Source: Hetaerina americana (lineage: Eukaryota > Arthropoda > Insecta > Odonata > Calopterygidae). Taken from it: 64,000 nucleotides of DNA. Both the position numbers and the translations under genes were made by a program. Positions 36,901-48,208 of the stretch are shown piece after piece (positions within the stretch are counted from its first letter, which is position 1; every line of letters starts with the position of its first letter). A model generated the notes under the pieces. It did no database searches. It was not told the DNA's origin and was given only the letters and a program-made list of their open reading frames with translations. The DNA lies in contig JAKTNV010000008.1 of NCBI GenBank assembly GCA_022747635.1, positions 847,001-911,000 on the forward strand, read 5' to 3'.

Positions 36901-38238
36901 CATTACGTGAAAATAAATACTCATCCTGACGTTGCGCATGGTTCCCCACCTGCCTGCTTCTGGCACAAATTAAAATTTTTGTGTTCATACATAATTTTTG
37001 ATCGTGTCTTCCCGCGCAAAAGGATGCATTTCTACTTAAAACAGTTTGATTAAACTGCATCCTCTATCAAAACTAATCTTCGTATAAACTATCTTGTTAG
37101 CATTTAGTGTGTAAACTAAAGCTTACATTGAACTAATCATATTTTTATAATTTGTGTGCTCAAACAACATTCCAGTCAACAGTATAGAATCATGATACTT
37201 ATTCATTTTTATAAATGGCATAGCAATATTAAATGTCAATATACATATTACTAAATATATTCTCATAAATTGTTAAACGTGATGAAGAATTTATCAAATG
37301 AGTAAAGTGGGTTAGCAAGCAACAAGGTAGGTTTTTAGCCTATTCTTGAAATTCTGGATACAGTCCAGCTGTAACTGGTAGAATACCTATAATTATAATC
37401 AATAGTTGTGTCTAGAGACTAAGTAATGCGTGGTCATCTGCCTTTTAAGTTAACCCTAGTGATAGCTTGGCGTTGTGGTGGAAGGTGTGAAATTGTTAAT
37501 ATGCACCTTTTTCCCATTGTCCACTCATTTCTCCACGCGAGATAAGCAGTAAGTTTGAAAAGTGAAAATTTCGGATAAAATGCACCAGATCTTATCATTG
37601 TTTGGTTAGGATTAAGGAATAACTTTTCATTACCCTTATTTTGAATGCATCCTAAAATGGTGCATTAATTTGAAGAGACCAAAATGCAATTTTGTTTCCT
37701 TTACGTACCTGCCGAAAAGTACACTAAACTTAAAAAAAATAAAACAACAAAAATTAACCAATATCAAAACAGAAAGGCAACAGTGCAAAAACATGAATCA
37801 TTATAGTAACAAACATTCGTCTCGGTAGACTTTACTGAATCTAAACAACTATTTCAGCAGTTTCCCCATAAAATTTAATTTTCAGATCTTACTCGAGGCC
37901 AGAATAAAATAACAGAGAGAGGTATGCCGTGGATCCATAGGCACACGGCTAAGGTAACGTCTTAAGAAGACAAATGCTCTTAACAAATGGCATTTCCTGG
38001 ATCCTCTTGCACTTGACATTACGGTACGTGGGGATCACCGGACATGATCGGGCAACACCGCGTCGTTATAACAGTTGAATGTTATAAATACGTGAAGTCC
38101 GGTGAAATGATGGTACTTCTTCGTGGCCGCTGTTGACCTTAAGCTACTCATATATGCTATTGATCTTTTACTTTATGAGTAAAAGTGACCTTGGATAGTG
38201 ATATTATACGCCTAGTTGAACCAGCACTTTAATTCAAT
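33981..38238. other. Intergenic, no gene recognised
   Basis: AT-rich, no convincing ORF. Contains a C homopolymer near 35691-35700. The segment just before 38239 should include the SPCS3 promoter and 5' untranslated region, but no definite core element is visible. Confidence 0.4.
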
Positions 38239-38381
38239 ATGCATTCCATTCTCACCAGAGGAAACGCAATACTTGCGTACACGTTGACTGTTCTTGCAAG
38301 TTTAACGTTTTGTTGCTTTATATCCACTGTATTTATTGATTATCGGACAAAAACGACTATGGATACAGTTAAAGTACTTGT
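38239..38381 (+). CDS. SPCS3 exon 1
   Basis: ATG plus 47 codons encoding the cytosolic tip and the single transmembrane anchor ([20 protein letters not shown]). Ends two bases into a Val codon at donor GTAAGT. Confidence 0.93.
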
Positions 38382-41300
38382 GTAAGTAATTGATTATGAC
38401 GTAGTAATACATTATAATCGAAACCTAGGACGTAGTGCTTCCCATTCAATGACGACTACAAAACTGGTGGAAATGTAATGCTACGCATATGTTTTTCACA
38501 AGGAAATATTTATTCCAGGAAAAACGTTCCAGATTACAGTGCATCTAGAGAGAAAAACGACTTGGGCTACTTAACATTTGATTTAAGAACAGATATCCTT
38601 TTTTATTACTTATGGCAATTCCAGTGTTGCAAGGGAGAAATTTTCATTTGGCTTGCGAATATTTTATTCGTTAAGACTTACCACTGATAAAATTTATGAT
38701 TGGATTTATTTCTTTTTATGGCTACATGTTTACATCATTGATAAGTACTGAAGATTCTATGTGATACTACGGATATATTTCGTATATAACCTGAATATTT
38801 TTATTGATATTCCACTAGCTTTACATTATGATGTAAGTTTATGTCAGCAGAAAAAAGTATTCATTGGAAGAACCAAGGAATCTTTTTTCCTGCGGAATAA
38901 TTTAAAGGATTCGAACATTAGCGGTTTGATTAAAACCTAAGCTAATCCTCCTCGAATTAAATCATAGTTCCTTAACAATCTCACATCTGTCCCATCTCTT
39001 TAACTGGAATGTGAAGCAGTTGTTTTTGTATTTAACCGCCGAGTACACAACCTCTAACAATAAATTAAATCAGGTAATTAATTGTGGTTTGATGATGTAT
39101 GTCACTGTACCACCTTCGTTGTGGTATTAATTTTACCGCTTCGTGGTCATGGCTAAACGGATTTTATTTTCTATGATGGAGGTTGTTCTTTGGGACAAGA
39201 TTATACAGAGGGGTGAGAATGCTGTTCTCGATTTCAAGAATATCAACACGAAGTATTATTTTTGGGATGATGGAAACGGCCTAAGGTAGGTCCTTTTTTA
39301 TTTGTAACCATTTTCGCTAATGTGCAAAATAGCGAAAAGTTTACCATTAAAGTGTAAGTTGAAATTCTAGTTATGTATACTACTGTATTCATGTATTGGT
39401 TACAAGTGTTTTACAATCTTCCCTTTTTGAACTCGATAATGCACGGGTCAAATGTCATCTTATAACCAAATTCCTGGTAATAAGCAACAGCATCGTGTCA
39501 GTGAGCTGTGTCATGGGGCTATTAAATACATTTGAAAGCACAAGAGATAAAGTGGGAACTAATATCCCACACTGATATCGTAGTAATATCGGTCTTGCTG
39601 AAAAGGTGTACTTAATAATATACACACCATTTTCATTCTAACCATTACACTTGTCATGATTTAACTAAATTTCAGAGCAAATGAAAACATTTGCATTCTG
39701 TTTAACCAAGTCAGTATGGTCCACGTAATGCAGGGAATCTCTATTAAACAGGCAAATACATCCTGATTGTATTCTATATTCCTCTCAATTAGTGATCCCA
39801 TTACTGCAATGGCATCACACGTGCCTCTCCCCTTCCTAAACCCAAACTGATTATCCCCCAAGGAATCATATATTGACTCTCATCCCGTGTCTATCGCACT
39901 GAATTATCAATTCACTCGTCAATACTTGTTACACATTGACTCACTTCATTCCTACCTCCAGTTCTTCCCATACCTCTTTAATCATTTCCTCCTTATTTAT
40001 GTTGAACAGCACCGGTGATAATGGACAACCCTGCCTTACTCCTCTTGCTAACACTGCCCATTGTGACTCTCTGTTCCCCACTCGCACATAAGCAGTTTAA
40101 GACATGCTCAGGTTGCGGATTAGCCGGGTCCCTCTAATCTATTCCTATTTTCTGCAATATACTCATTAGTTCGTCCCAATTTACTCTATCAAACACCTTT
40201 TCAAAATCTACTAAACAGACAAATCCATCGTGATTGTATTCTATATTCCTCTCAATTAGTGATCTCTTTACTGCAATGCCATCACGCCTGCCTTTCCCCT
40301 TCCTAAGCTCAAACTGATAATCCCATAAGTAATCATTATCCTTGCTCTCTATCCTTTTTTTTGGTGATCGTAAGAACACTTTAGCTGTGTGGGAAATAAA
40401 ATTTATTGTTCCTTAGTCCACAGATGACCTAGCCTTAACCTTATTTGGAATTGGAGCTAAAACTGATCTCACAAAGTCTTCCGGCCAGATTCCTCCCTAT
40501 ACGAATCAGTCTATTAGGTCCCTCTGTCTCCCACATTTTCCTAAACCTTATAGAAGTTCCACAGGAATATTGTCAGCCCCATGGCCTTATTTGATTTCAT
40601 CTCCCTTAATGCCCTTTCTATCTCATCGTTGAGCATGGCTGAACCTAAGCTATCTTCATCTATTCGAAATTCTTTTTCTATGTCTAACCTTAATGGCTAA
40701 AGGTCTTTAACTTACAGTTCTTCCATATATATTCCATCCATCTCTCTTGAATTTTCTTTTCTGTTTCAATTATTATCTTACCTGTCTTATCTCTAACTGT
40801 TAACGCAGATCTTGCCCACGTACTTCCCATGAGTAATTGAACCTTGCTGTATAGCGCACCAAATTCACTCTTCCTCTGCAGACTTTTCCATATCCTCGCA
40901 CTGCATCTTCCGCTATGCTTCTTTTGCTTCATTTGTTTCCCATCTCAATTTATTATTTAACTCTTTATACTTCCTTGTACCTAACATTAAAATTATAAAA
41001 ACTATGGCAACCCTGTATTTGAGTTCATTGTATCAAGTTGCCACGAGAGGATGTAGCAGGAAGTGTCTGGCCGTTGGGGCCAATGGTCAGCTATCACAGT
41101 CGCATATCATTTTATTCTCAGGAAGTGAAGAATTTTCAAAGATGTTTCCCCAGGTAGTTCTTAGGTTCTTGTGCTCCTCCTATCCCTCTTCCGCATTCAA
41201 ATGAAAATGAAATGCTCACCCAATCATCCCATCATCATCCCTTCCTTTCACCCAATCATCCCTTCCTTTGCAGAAATGTGTTTTCCAGTCGGTGTGTACT

Positions 41301-44300
41301 TGCACTAGTCCTTGGCTGAAGCTTCTTTGTCTTCCATTTTGTTGCCTGGTATTATGGTATCTCTGCTTTCATTTTTGGTTGAAATGAAAAATAGTAACTT
41401 TGTGATTCCACTGAAAAATTAAATATGAGACGACCCGGGTTTCGACGTTCAACGTCATCTTCAGGTGACAACTCTGACGGACACCCATCTATATGTGTAT
41501 ATTACACTCAGGTAGGGGGGGGAGGTGAGAGGGTGGGTGGGGAGAATAGGGAAGTGAGCAATGATAGTTGGAGTGAAGGGTAGAGACATGAGGCACTTTA
41601 TGAGGAGCATTCCTCCCATTGGCAGAGGAAAGTGGGTGGGTTTTAACGGTTTATAGTCATAAATACAAAAACCTTTTACATATCCCTGAGGTCAAGGGAG
41701 GGTGTGGGGGAAGTAAAGGGGTTCTTACCCTCATTAGCACAGGTTTCGGGAAGTGGTAGGTGTATAGATAGATAGAGGTCTTTATATGGGCGAAATTGAG
41801 ACCAAATGGTCCCTTCTTCCATTTAACCCATCGTCGTATACATATTATATGAGGCATTAAACTTATAGTTACATTCATATGTACACATAAATACATATAG
41901 ACAGACATCAATTCATTTAGCACAGATTTGCACATCGAAAAGAAAAAAGTATATATATATATATATATGTATATACACACACAGACACATACACACATAT
42001 ACATACATACCCACACACACATACATACACACATGAACATACATACATGCCTGCATACACATACATAATTACGCACATATACACCCTTACATCATACATA
42101 CATACACATATATAAATTAAGAATACACCTACACATACTCAAATTAAAATGACAGTGAAGATAGAGAACAATAAAATGAGGAAAGTCTAAACAAAGAATG
42201 AGGTTGGTGGGAAAAGCTAGGGAGAGCATGGCATTGCTCAACTAGTAAAAACCCACGCTGGAAAAACACCCACGAAGAGAAGGGGGGTGTGAAAAACCTG
42301 CGAAAACCCTATTAATTAGAGGAGAGATACATGTACATTGTAACAATCATTTTTTACATAGTATACATATTATTAAGTTATTGAAATTGAAATGGAGAAA
42401 TTAAATACATTGACAACACATGCGGAGTAATGAGAAGCGTGATATTTCTAAAAATAATGATGCAAACTCCTACCGCTTGAGATGACAAAACAAAAAAGCA
42501 GGGTAAAAAAAGTAGACCCAGTGATCTGTATAGCAGCTGAGTGGAATGAGGGAGGGTATACTGGTTAAGTACCTGAGGAAAATGAGCTTGTGGAGTGCTC
42601 TTCTAAATGTTGTTGTTGATGAAGAGTTTTTAATGTCATCTGGGAGAGAGTTCCCCAGACGGCATGCTGTAACATGAAAAGATTTGTGATGGATTTCCAT
42701 GCGATGATGTGGGACAAGAAGTTTATTATTACCCCTAGTATTTCTGTTGTGGATTGAGCTGATGAAGAGGAAATTTTTGTATAGATATTTACGTGTGTGG
42801 TTTGAAAGTATTCCGTAGAAAAGTGAAAGAATATGTAAATGCCTGCGGCCTTCTAGCTTTAACTAGGATATTCTATTGAATGAGTCGGAACTATGATTGT
42901 ATTTCCTAAGATCACATATGAACCGCGCACAGGAATTATGGGTCCTCTGGAGTTTGGTTTTCAGTTCGTCTGAAAGGTCTTGGTGTACTACATCACAGTA
43001 ATCAAAGTGGGGTATGAGAATGGGGGACACAAAAAGAATCTTTAAGGAGGGGGGAGCAATGTGCTTTAACCTTTTCAGTGAATGCAGGGATGAGTTAATT
43101 TTTCTGCAGATAGCAATTGCATGATCAGTCCAAGATAATGTTTCATTTATGGTTAAGCCTAAATTATTTACTCTCCTTAGGTATGGTATGATAGATACTT
43201 GCAATTTTAGTGGTTGTAGTTTATCAATACTTATTTTAGAATGTAGTTTATGGGGGGAGTGGGAGGTGTACAATAGGTCATTAGCAATATTCTCTATTGG
43301 AGCGTACACTGTTTAAAATTTCAAGCTCCTCTAAAGCATCCATTCTAATTCCTTTGTTTTCTACATGTAAAATTTTGAATTTAAAGTCACTACTGTGGTT
43401 ATATTACACTAAATGTTTTTGCTAAATGTGGCATTGACTTTTTGTTCTTCATGCAGGCTTGGTGCTCCTTCACCCGTTCTTGAAATATTCGGCTGGTTTG
43501 TCCAAAATACGTACACTGGGTCACACTCACATCATAACTCCTACACTGCACTTTTTTCACTTTTTGGAATTTTGTCTTTTGTGTGGGAGAGTAGGTTCCC
43601 AAGGTTCGATTTATTATAATAGGCTATTTTAAACTTATCTTTCGGCAATTTTTTGAAAATTCTCGTAGTAATGTAATCCAGCCAGATATAGGATTCTTCA
43701 CCATTAGGCTGCGGTCTTGTGGCAGTTGGCTTTTAGAAATGTCTCTGACTGCCAGTTGATTAAGTTTTTTAAAATACAATTTATCAATGAGCCGGATTCT
43801 GATAAAAAATCCGGATTGCAATAGTAATGAATACAGTTATACTTACCTCATGAAAAGTTCATTCTTTCTAAAATTAAGCAAGCAATGAAATTTATTGTCG
43901 GTACCTTGCTGTAGCGAAGACAATGATAACAAGAATTGAATGTCATTGATTGATAAATTTCATCTCTTAGCATTAATCAGCTTCAGTAATTTCATAAGTT
44001 TGGAAGCGTTACTTATCGTAGAACTCAAATGGCATTAGTATTGCATTAATATGCAGCGTAATGTCACCGTATGTTTTGAATAATTTTTGTCATGTAAGCA
44101 ACGATGACTACCAGGTGTGCTGATACTGACTTTTATACAATGTCCTGAAAAATCTTATCTACAGTGGTAAAATGGTGAGACTTTGGTGATGATATTTATT
44201 CTTCAAAAGAGACATTATATGCCCAGACCAATCAATGACATGGTTAATTGACATTTCAATGATTGTCTTGAGTACAAATGTGGTGAAGTTCATTTCAAGG

Positions 44301-44596
44301 CAAATAAGATAATTCCTATCCAGGCTGCCTCTATAAGGATTGTCTTATGTGATGACTATAAAACTTGTGCATGAATAAGCCCATCTGCCAGTAAGACTAT
44401 CTCATCGAGGCCCGTGGATCCCTTGTGGCTGCTTTGTTTTAATCACCCTGTCTCCCTTTATTGCAGAGGCCACCAGAATATCACTTTGACACTCTCGTGG
44501 AACATGATCCCGAATGCTGGGCTCTTACCCAACATCTTTGCCCATGGACAACACTCCTTCCCCTTCCCATCAGAGTATACAACGTCACGCGTCTGA
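38239..44596 (+). CDS. SPCS3: Signal peptidase complex subunit 3 (5 exons)
   Basis: The 22/23-kDa subunit of ER signal peptidase (Spc3p/SPC22-23 family), which supports cleavage of signal peptides during translocation. Five exons join in frame to give 179 residues, the usual length for animals. Visible: a hydrophobic signal-anchor at about 11-30, then a lumenal domain with [60 protein letters not shown] and [19 protein letters not shown]. The Asn141-Ile-Thr sequon matches the known glycosylation region. The start is the first ATG of exon 1, directly before the anchor. Three introns are GT-AG; intron 2 is AT-AC. Intron 4 exceeds 5 kb and carries nested transposons. No defect seen, so probably functional. 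Confidence 0.96.
38519..38592 (+). CDS. SPCS3 exon 2
   Basis: Follows acceptor TATTCCAG. Encodes [20 protein letters not shown] and DLRT, and ends one base into an Asp codon directly before the AT-AC intron. Confidence 0.93.
38593..38984 (+). other. U12-type AT-AC intron in SPCS3
   Basis: The intron starts ATATCCTTT and ends TCTCAC, with branch-point sequence TTCCTTAAC at 38968-38976, about 9 nt before the 3' end. All three are exact matches to the minor-spliceosome AT-AC consensus. No GT-AG alternative joins LRT-D to LSHLFNWN in frame, whereas this removal restores GAT CTG (Asp-Leu). Confidence 0.93.
38985..39073 (+). CDS. SPCS3 exon 3
   Basis: Starts with AT completing the Asp codon. Encodes [20 protein letters not shown] and TTSNNKLNQ, ending phase 0 at donor GTAATT. 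Confidence 0.93.
39182..39285 (+). CDS. SPCS3 exon 4
   Basis: Follows acceptor CTATGATGGAG. Encodes [18 protein letters not shown] and [10 protein letters not shown], ending two bases into an Arg codon at donor GTAGGT. Confidence 0.93.
39286..39660. other. SPCS3 intron 4, proximal part
   Basis: No feature recognised. Confidence 0.5.
39661..40980 (-). mobile_element. RTE-like LINE fragments, two overlapping copies
   Basis: On the minus strand one fragment (40980 to about 39900) covers RT N-terminus to [11 protein letters not shown]. It is followed by a second fragment (about 39880-39715) that again contains the earlier block [20 protein letters not shown]. Because the same RT region is present twice, these are two truncated insertions, not one. 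Confidence 0.8.
41432..41464 (-). ncRNA. Hammerhead-ribozyme-like motif (PLE)
   Basis: The minus strand reads CTGAAGA, an extra T, stem II GACGT/ACGTC with loop TGA, GAAA, then a short ACC/GGT stem III and C at the cleavage position (GTC). The best-formed stem II in the set with a canonical GTC site. Confidence 0.55.
41765..43316 (-). mobile_element. CR1/jockey-like LINE 3' half inserted in the PLE
   Basis: The minus-strand frame 42863-43309 reads [52 protein letters not shown] and [16 protein letters not shown], the C-terminal block of CR1/jockey-type reverse transcriptase ORFs. A second frame (42470-42700) has [20 protein letters not shown]. The 3' end is a TAGATAGATAGA tract near 41765. 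5'-truncated. Confidence 0.75.
41951..42110. repeat. AT/CA dinucleotide microsatellite
   Basis: A TA run followed by irregular ACACATACATAC repeats in the LINE 3' untranslated region. The Cys/Val-rich ORFs read across it are artefacts. Confidence 0.9.
43861..44466. other. SPCS3 intron 4, distal part
   Basis: No feature recognised before the exon 5 acceptor. Confidence 0.5.
44467..44596 (+). CDS. SPCS3 exon 5
   Basis: Follows acceptor CTTTATTGCAG. Completes Arg and encodes [20 protein letters not shown] and the conserved C-terminal [10 protein letters not shown], stop TGA at 44594-44596. Confidence 0.95.
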
Positions 44597-45880
44597 TGAC
44601 GATGGCGTGGTATGATGTCCACTTGATGGGGTGGAAGTGTGCTCTTCGAATGTTTATGCACCTAGAGTTTGTCTATTGTAGCAAGTTGGTTGCCCCCCCC
44701 CCCCCCCTCCGGCCAAGACGCAAGCAACATTCTTACGCCATGGCATAATGTGGTCGTGCAATGGTGTCTCTGGCCAGGTGTCGAAGCTGATGAGAAGAAT
44801 TGCCGCGGGACCTTTACCCTCGTCCCAATCTGTTCACTCTTGCAATGGATGAACTTATTGGGGTGAGCCGGGTCGATTGTGTTGGAGCTGCTACACACAA
44901 ATCAAACTTTTGATCACTTTTAAGAATTGTAATGCATAATTGACAACAAGAGGTTATGAACAGTAAAACTTTCTGAAAATTTGCATTTTTTGTTTGAGTT
45001 TGTTTGCTCTCTCCCTTAGGTTGCTGTGGGCACACCTCTGCAAGGCAGTCGTGTTGTCAGTTGACATCATAGCGTCCGTGACTGGGGACTGTTGCCTTGC
45101 TGAAGGCCGGCTTGTATCTCTCATGAGGTTGCCTCTGATTTCTGCATGTTCCGCGCATTGTGCCGCAACGAAATACAAGTGTGGGGCTTTTGCCTGCAGT
45201 ACTTTGTTGCATCTTGTTTTTCACATCATGGGGATGTATACACAACCCTCAGGAGACTGAAATACATGTGGTCTAAAGGCAACATTTTCAGCACTAAGTC
45301 AGTAGTTAAATTGCCAGTCAAAGTTCGCTTCTGTCTCCATACATGGATTCTTCCAAGCATTGCAATGTATTGTTATTCTAGTGCAAAGGCTTGATGGATT
45401 CATGCAGAAGGAACTACATTATTAGTTTCTGTCTCTCATTCCATGTGGAATTTATTCAATGGGGAGTGTGTCGTCCTTGTCACCCCGCCTCGTAAATACT
45501 TCCATGGAATATGCTTACGACTCATTTGATTGCTCTGCTTATGTATTTTGGTGAGACTCATGTGGATATTGGTCTGATCAGTTGTGGATGGAAAACTAAA
45601 AAGCAGCTGCCTTTTGTAATGTTCCCAAGAAAAAATCTCTTGACTTGTGGACGGCTGCTGTGTTGGATGAAACGAACCCGTGAAGCGTTTGAGATTCCAA
45701 GGAAATGACTAATGTAGAAGATTAAAAGTTAAAAATAGATGCAATCGTGTATCACAGCCAAACGCATTGCCTATCTCACCCGCAATCCATTGCAAGACCG
45801 AACACTGCAAATGAGATTAAATGAACACAACAATTCTAAAATGAAAAGTAAGAGAATTAAGTTGCCATTTTCAACAAAAT
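44597..45880 (+). other. SPCS3 3' flank, probably 3' untranslated region
   Basis: Contains a C homopolymer near 44695-44707. ORFs on both strands (44461-45394) have no motif. The first AATAAA I noticed is near 45884, so the 3' untranslated region could be about 1.3 kb, but its end is not proven. Confidence 0.35.
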
Positions 45881-45887
45881 AAAATTT

Positions 45888-45920
45888 AATACTACCAGTT
45901 TCAATTCCTCCATCAGAAGG
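45888..45920 (-). other. Possible PLE hammerhead-like relic
   Basis: The minus strand has CTGATGG, a weakly paired spacer, GAAA, then ACT-GGT-AGT-A resembling the stem III and cleavage site of the other motifs. No GIY-YIG coding sequence is attached. Confidence 0.25.
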
Positions 45921-46795
45921 AAAATCACCAAAACCCTGAGCTTATATCCTGTCATCAAAGAACTTTTATAAAAATTTTTATTGTGCAGTATATTTGGTAC
46001 TTCTTTATAATCTTACATATAATAAGTTTCACTTGATAATCCAGGCAATGCTAGGGGCCACCTAAACCCAATTGGTCCATATATAGTGGGATCTGCTATT
46101 TGAAACCTGCGATATTGTATTTAAACCTATGCACAGTATTCCATATCCAGTAATCGTCTTTTAAGGTACCCTCTGCCTTAAGAGGCTCTGTGAGCTTATG
46201 TATGTCTTGGGATTTGACACCTTCCAATGTCCAATTAACCATATTCCACAGGTCTGCATTCATATCAAGGCGCTTCGTCATATGGGTACTCGTAAATCTA
46301 CAAATCCTGTCTGGGAATAAGCAATGTTTTTAAATTTTCCCCTTTCAGGAAATGTTCTAGGGGTATCAATCCATTGAAAACACCAAATGATCTAATGATA
46401 TTTGCTGCAATTGTCTACCAGCCATTTTTTTCTATAATCTAGATCTTTGAGGTCACCAGCAGCCTCCCAGATGAACTGGAGGACTCCTAAATTATCACTT
46501 TCAGCAGATTTGACCAAAGCATTCCTTCTATATCTATCTTCATACATGAGATAGTTCAGTTTCAACTCCTTATCCATCACTCTACTGTTATTCAGTTTCC
46601 AAAATGTCCTCACCTTTACCAAATCAATTACATCTCCCATCTCAATCTAAATTATAAAAACAATAACATTATACCTAAAAAGATCCAATGGACCTGCATT
46701 ATTCATAAATGAATCATTGGTCTAGGTGAATAATTTGGGATCTATTTTTGCTATTAGTCCAAGGATATCTTCCATTTTTAAAGTAGGAAGTATTA

Positions 46796-47123
46796 ATGAA
46801 ATGAAATAAGGACAATTTGCACTTTTCCACAGTTTATTTAACGTACGACGCGTTTCAACTCAGAGTCATCATCAGGTACAAGACAAACTAAATAGTAAGG
46901 AGAACTTATTTATATGGACAGCAGATGTGGTTGGGGAGGGAGAGTCGAGGAGGGGGGGGGAGGCAGAGAGGTTATAAAGAGCGAAAAATGGGGGGTTAAT
47001 GACAGGAAAAACCGCAAAGTGGGGGACGAGGGGCTGGAGTATCGGGAGTGGGTTGTTGTATAGCAGGGGGTTAAAGGCTTAAGGACATAGGGAAGGAATT
47101 ATCAGTAGGAGATAGTGGGGGGG
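46796..47123 (-). mobile_element. Solo Penelope-like terminal unit in the NACHT pseudogene
   Basis: G-rich + strand tract (C-rich on the element's strand), TATA-like stretch and hammerhead-like motif in the same order as at 11529-11815. Flanked by the 10-bp direct repeat GGAAGTATTA (46786-46795 and 47124-47133), a probable target-site duplication. No coding sequence. Confidence 0.6.
46840..46875 (-). ncRNA. Hammerhead-ribozyme-like motif (PLE)
   Basis: The minus strand reads CTGATGA, extra T, stem II GACT/AGTT with loop CTG, GAAA, stem III ACG/CGT with a 7-nt loop, and T at the cleavage position. Confidence 0.5.
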
Positions 47124-48208
47124 GGAAGTATTACCCTAATTAAACCTGTGAAAATATCCCTCTGCATAATCATGAATTTGAAGACTTCTATGAGGCACCA
47201 CAATAACCACACAATATGAATTAAATAATTGGGTGAGAGTAACCAAACATATCCCTTTGTTTGGAGATATCTCCAAGTCCTGGAAAATTTTAAACTTCTC
47301 CATCAGATCTATTGGCTTTTTAAGCACATGGTGGTACCTGGGTGCTGGAGTTATTGCACATATAGTCATTTCACGTGCCACAGAGTTAAAGGCATTTTCC
47401 AATTCCCTTCCCCTTTGCAGCTGATTGTACCAAAGCTGCTCATGACTTCTTAGCACCTTAGCCACAATAGCATTGCTGGGAAAATGCCATCTATTGGGTA
47501 TAATCCAAGGCAAATTACTACTCTTGCCACATTCTCCCCAAATGAGTCTGCTAAGAACTGAAGGAGGTGGATATGGCCATTTCTTTTTAATCATAAATTG
47601 GGACTTACATTTCAAACAAAATTGTTTATGGCAACAAGTTCGATTTTTTCAGCCCGAGATTGCCTTCTCGCTATTCTGAATCATCCTTCCTTTCCAACAG
47701 GAACAAAATATCCTCCAGGAATCCCCTAGCCCTGGAGAATCAATCTTCCTTTAGCACAAGCTTTACCCAATAACTATAACAAGAATTTTGCTGGCTTTTC
47801 TCAACAACCTCTTTGCCGGAAAAATCTCAGCCCAAGTCCTTTGCACAAATTGGGGAGCTCCATCTTTCAAGGTCATAAGTCATGTATCCCATCTCCAATT
47901 TCATCGCACCTCAAATCATATGCTCCAACGTCAAAGAATAATATGGTAGAATATTTCTCCGAATTTTGTTGGTTCCCAACTGAACCATTTTGATGAGAAT
48001 GCCTGCATTGACATTAACCGAAATCATGGGCCTTCTCCCTTCCATAGGTGCTTGATGTCACAGAATCGGTGATAGAAATGGGCAATGTTGGTGGTCCTCT
48101 TCAAGTTAAAGGAGTCATTAAAAGTAATATCAGCAAGCAATTGAACATGCAATGGTGTTTCAAACAAGCCTTGAAATCAAGAGTACTGTTCGAACAATAT
48201 TTCTGCCA

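Larger units (their letters stand above)
41400..43860 (-). mobile_element. Penelope-like element interrupted by a LINE
   Basis: The right part (43317-43860) encodes, on the minus strand with frameshifts, [18 protein letters not shown], a GIY-YIG-like [19 protein letters not shown], and the post-endonuclease block [20 protein letters not shown]. The left part (41400 to about 41764) is the PLE tail with a G-rich tract, a TATA-like stretch and a hammerhead-like motif. Between them lies a LINE (41765-43316). The reverse transcriptase is mostly missing. Confidence 0.7.

Noticed and set aside
41657..42099. Cys/Val/Tyr-rich minus-strand ORFs of 139 and 60 residues
   Set aside because: Translation of a CA/TA microsatellite in a LINE 3' region, not a cysteine-rich protein.
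44597..45394. Extra coding exons downstream of SPCS3
   Set aside because: The SPCS3 C-terminus is complete at 44596, and the overlapping frames downstream have no recognisable motif.
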